In this document: positions 12,937 through 14,004 of the stretch, one piece after another
How positions within the stretch are numbered: position 1 is the stretch's first letter
Layout of the letters: the number at the start of each line of letters is the position of its first letter
Position numbers and translations under genes: made by a program
NCBI GenBank assembly: GCA_023428185.1
Contig: JAEYYZ010000087.1
Span: 1-14,004, forward strand
From: Actinomycetes bacterium
GTDB lineage: Bacteria; Actinomycetota; Actinomycetes; Actinomycetales; Demequinaceae
Reading direction: 5' to 3'
DNA: 14,004 nucleotides
Notes under the pieces: generated by a model
The model's database searches: none
Seen by the model: the letters and a program-made list of their open reading frames with translations, nothing else
Told to the model about the DNA's origin: nothing

Positions 12937-13689
12937 GTGCGCGAATACCGCAAAGGCCCTGTCATTCTGCGCGGCCGCAACGTGCCCGCCCAATCCACCT
13001 CGGGGCGCCTGCTGAGCGAACAAGACCCTCCCCACTGGTTGCACGAAGACCCCTGGCGGGTACTGCGCATCCAATCCGAGTTTGTTGAAGGCTTTGGGGC
13101 GCTCGCGGAATTGGGTCCGGCCATCTCGGTATTCGGGTCCGCACGCACGCTACCCGCCGCTCCGGAGTATCAAGACGGCATCGATATTGGCCGACGCTTG
13201 GTAGAGAAAGGCTTTGCTGTCATCACGGGCGGTGGCCCGGGGATCATGGAAGCCGCCAACAAGGGCGCCCACGACGCAGGTGGGGTTTCCGTGGGCCTCG
13301 GCATTGAACTTCCTTTTGAGCAAGGCGTCAACGAGTACGTGAACCTGGGAATCAACTTCCGTTACTTCTTTGCGCGCAAGACATGCTTTGTGAAGTACAG
13401 CCAGGGCTTTGTTGTGCTTCCAGGTGGCTTTGGCACCTTTGACGAATTGTTTGAGGCGTTGACTTTGGTGCAGACACGGACCATCACGCGCTTTCCAGTA
13501 GTCCTGGTGGGTCATGCCTACTGGGATGGTCTCGTGACGTGGCTCCGGGAGGTGGTGGCGACAGAAGCGAAGATCTCCGCCACTGACATGGATCTGTTCA
13601 TGGTGACCGATTCCGTTGAGGAAGCCATCGATTACGTGACGGCAGGCGCTCCTGTGGCCGAAGGCTCGGGGGCGCCAGGCGCGGAGTAG
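12937..13689 (+). CDS. LOG-family (TIGR00730-like) nucleoside 5'-monophosphate hydrolase
   Basis: The 250-residue cytoplasmic protein has the two signature motifs of the LOG/'lysine decarboxylase-like' Rossmann family: GGGPGIMEAAN (98-108) and PGGFGTFDE (162-170). Characterised members release the base from cytokinin-type or other nucleoside monophosphates. Older databases call them lysine decarboxylases, which the motifs do not support and which should not be read into this position beside lysine genes. The N-terminal extension (about 1-55, GPVILRGRN...TSGRLLSEQD) is typical of the longer actinobacterial subgroup found near dapE. The substrate here is unknown. It lies 23 nt after dapE with its own ribosome binding site, so co-transcription is likely. 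Confidence 0.9.
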   Translation: MREYRKGPVILRGRNVPAQSTSGRLLSEQDPPHWLHEDPWRVLRIQSEFVEGFGALAELGPAISVFGSARTLPAAPEYQDGIDIGRRLVEKGFAVITGGGPGIMEAANKGAHDAGGVSVGLGIELPFEQGVNEYVNLGINFRYFFARKTCFVKYSQGFVVLPGGFGTFDELFEALTLVQTRTITRFPVVLVGHAYWDGLVTWLREVVATEAKISATDMDLFMVTDSVEEAIDYVTAGAPVAEGSGAPGAE

Positions 13690-13705
13690 TCGCCTCAGGT
13701 TCGAT

Positions 13706-13734
13706 TTGGGACGCTACAAAGCGGCGCGTAGAAT
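13706..13734 (+). promoter_or_regulatory. Promoter of the DUF3117-type gene
   Basis: TTGGGA (13706-13711), a 17-nt spacer and TAGAAT (13729-13734) make the best-formed promoter in the window. Transcription would start near 13741, leaving a leader of about 44 nt with the AAGGAGT ribosome binding site. The TAGAATGG core is the same as in the typA candidate promoter. Confidence 0.65.
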
Positions 13735-13784
13735 GGGTGGCTGTACCGCGCGAACGCGTGGCCACGAGCAAGGAGTAACTCGCC

Positions 13785-13967
13785 ATGGCTGCTATGAAGC
13801 CCCGCACCGGAGACGGCCCCATGGAGGTCGTGAAGGAGGGTCGCGGCTATGTGATGCGTATGCCGCTGGAAGGCGGCGGTCGCCTCGTGGTCGAGGTCAA
13901 CGCTGACGAAGTGAAGCAATTGGGTGACGCCCTGCTGGGCGCGCTCGCCAACACCGCCCCGCGTTAA
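13785..13967 (+). CDS. DUF3117-family small protein
   Basis: The 60-residue protein (MAAMKPRTGDGPMEV at the start, then GGGRLVVEVNADE) matches the small, highly conserved actinobacterial DUF3117 family (M. tuberculosis Rv1211 type). It has no signal peptide or membrane helix and is predicted cytoplasmic with a short beta-rich core and a C-terminal helix. Its function is unknown. The ATG is supported by AAGGAGT at 13770-13776, 8 nt upstream; a second ATG four codons in is less well placed. A well-formed promoter precedes it, which suggests steady high expression. In M. tuberculosis, as I recall, the homologue lies a few genes beyond dapE and the LOG gene, so the order here is broadly conserved. 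The last 37 bases of the window after its stop show nothing recognisable. Confidence 0.9.
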   Translation: MAAMKPRTGDGPMEVVKEGRGYVMRMPLEGGGRLVVEVNADEVKQLGDALLGALANTAPR

Positions 13968-14004
13968 GTCTCATCCCTGCGCCGCGCGACTCCTAGGTCT
14001 GCTA

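Noticed and set aside
12937..13689. Annotation as lysine decarboxylase beside lysine biosynthesis genes
   Set aside because: The PGGxGTxxE and GGGPGxMxxxN motifs define the LOG nucleotide hydrolase family; the decarboxylase label is a historical misannotation, and no PLP lysine motif is present.
1..14004. CRISPR array, tRNA, rRNA, insertion sequence or phage genes
   Set aside because: I saw no spaced direct repeats, cloverleaf-like intergenic sequence, transposase-like protein or terminal inverted repeats; the only tandem repeat is the EP coding tract.

Overview
This window is a gene-dense stretch of chromosome from a high-GC Gram-positive bacterium (Actinomycetota). It is most likely a member of the Micrococcales; the genus cannot be fixed from sequence alone. 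The evidence is an actinobacterial-type DapD, a 107-residue seven-iron ferredoxin directly before dapC, a mycobacterial GltA2-length citrate synthase, a DUF3117-type 60-residue protein, GTG starts, and promoters that appear to give leaderless mRNAs. No rRNA, tRNA, CRISPR array, insertion sequence or phage gene was seen. No gap between genes exceeds about 100 bases.

Left part (1-4821): a possible tail of an upstream gene, then typA/bipA (ribosome-associated GTPase) behind a candidate promoter with a perfect dyad. Next come a small four-helix membrane protein and an 805-residue VanW-family membrane protein that overlaps it by 14 nt. The VanW protein carries a very long Glu-Pro repeat on the N-terminal side of its single membrane helix.

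Middle (4822-8173): fdxA, dapC (the two touch by 1 nt if dapC starts at its upstream GTG), gltA with a hairpin just before its ribosome binding site, and a small PH-like membrane protein, all on the + strand. They meet a - strand pair tail to tail: dapD (9073-10020) followed by a membrane-anchored lysozyme-fold protein (8186-9073), joined by a TGATG stop/start overlap.

Right part (10021-14004): a 57-bp divergent promoter region separates dapD from a small two-helix membrane protein. Then comes a two-gene secreted module, a HExxHxxGxxD metalloprotease with signal peptide and an overlapping lipoprotein. It looks like an accessory insert within an otherwise conserved neighbourhood. After it are dapE, a LOG-family (TIGR00730-like) nucleotide hydrolase and a DUF3117-type protein behind a well-formed promoter.

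The common theme is the succinylase branch of lysine/meso-diaminopimelate synthesis (dapC, dapD and dapE are all here) together with envelope proteins (VanW-like, lysozyme-like, lipoprotein, protease). Most genes are ordinary actinobacterial core genes. The points most worth a second look are the probably cytoplasmic Glu-Pro repeat, a recurrent TAnnCT-6/7 nt-ATG leaderless promoter motif at four genes, a G8 tract inside the promoter spacer of the metalloprotease gene, and the unrecognised protease/lipoprotein pair. I did not find convincing evidence of a wholly new multi-gene system.
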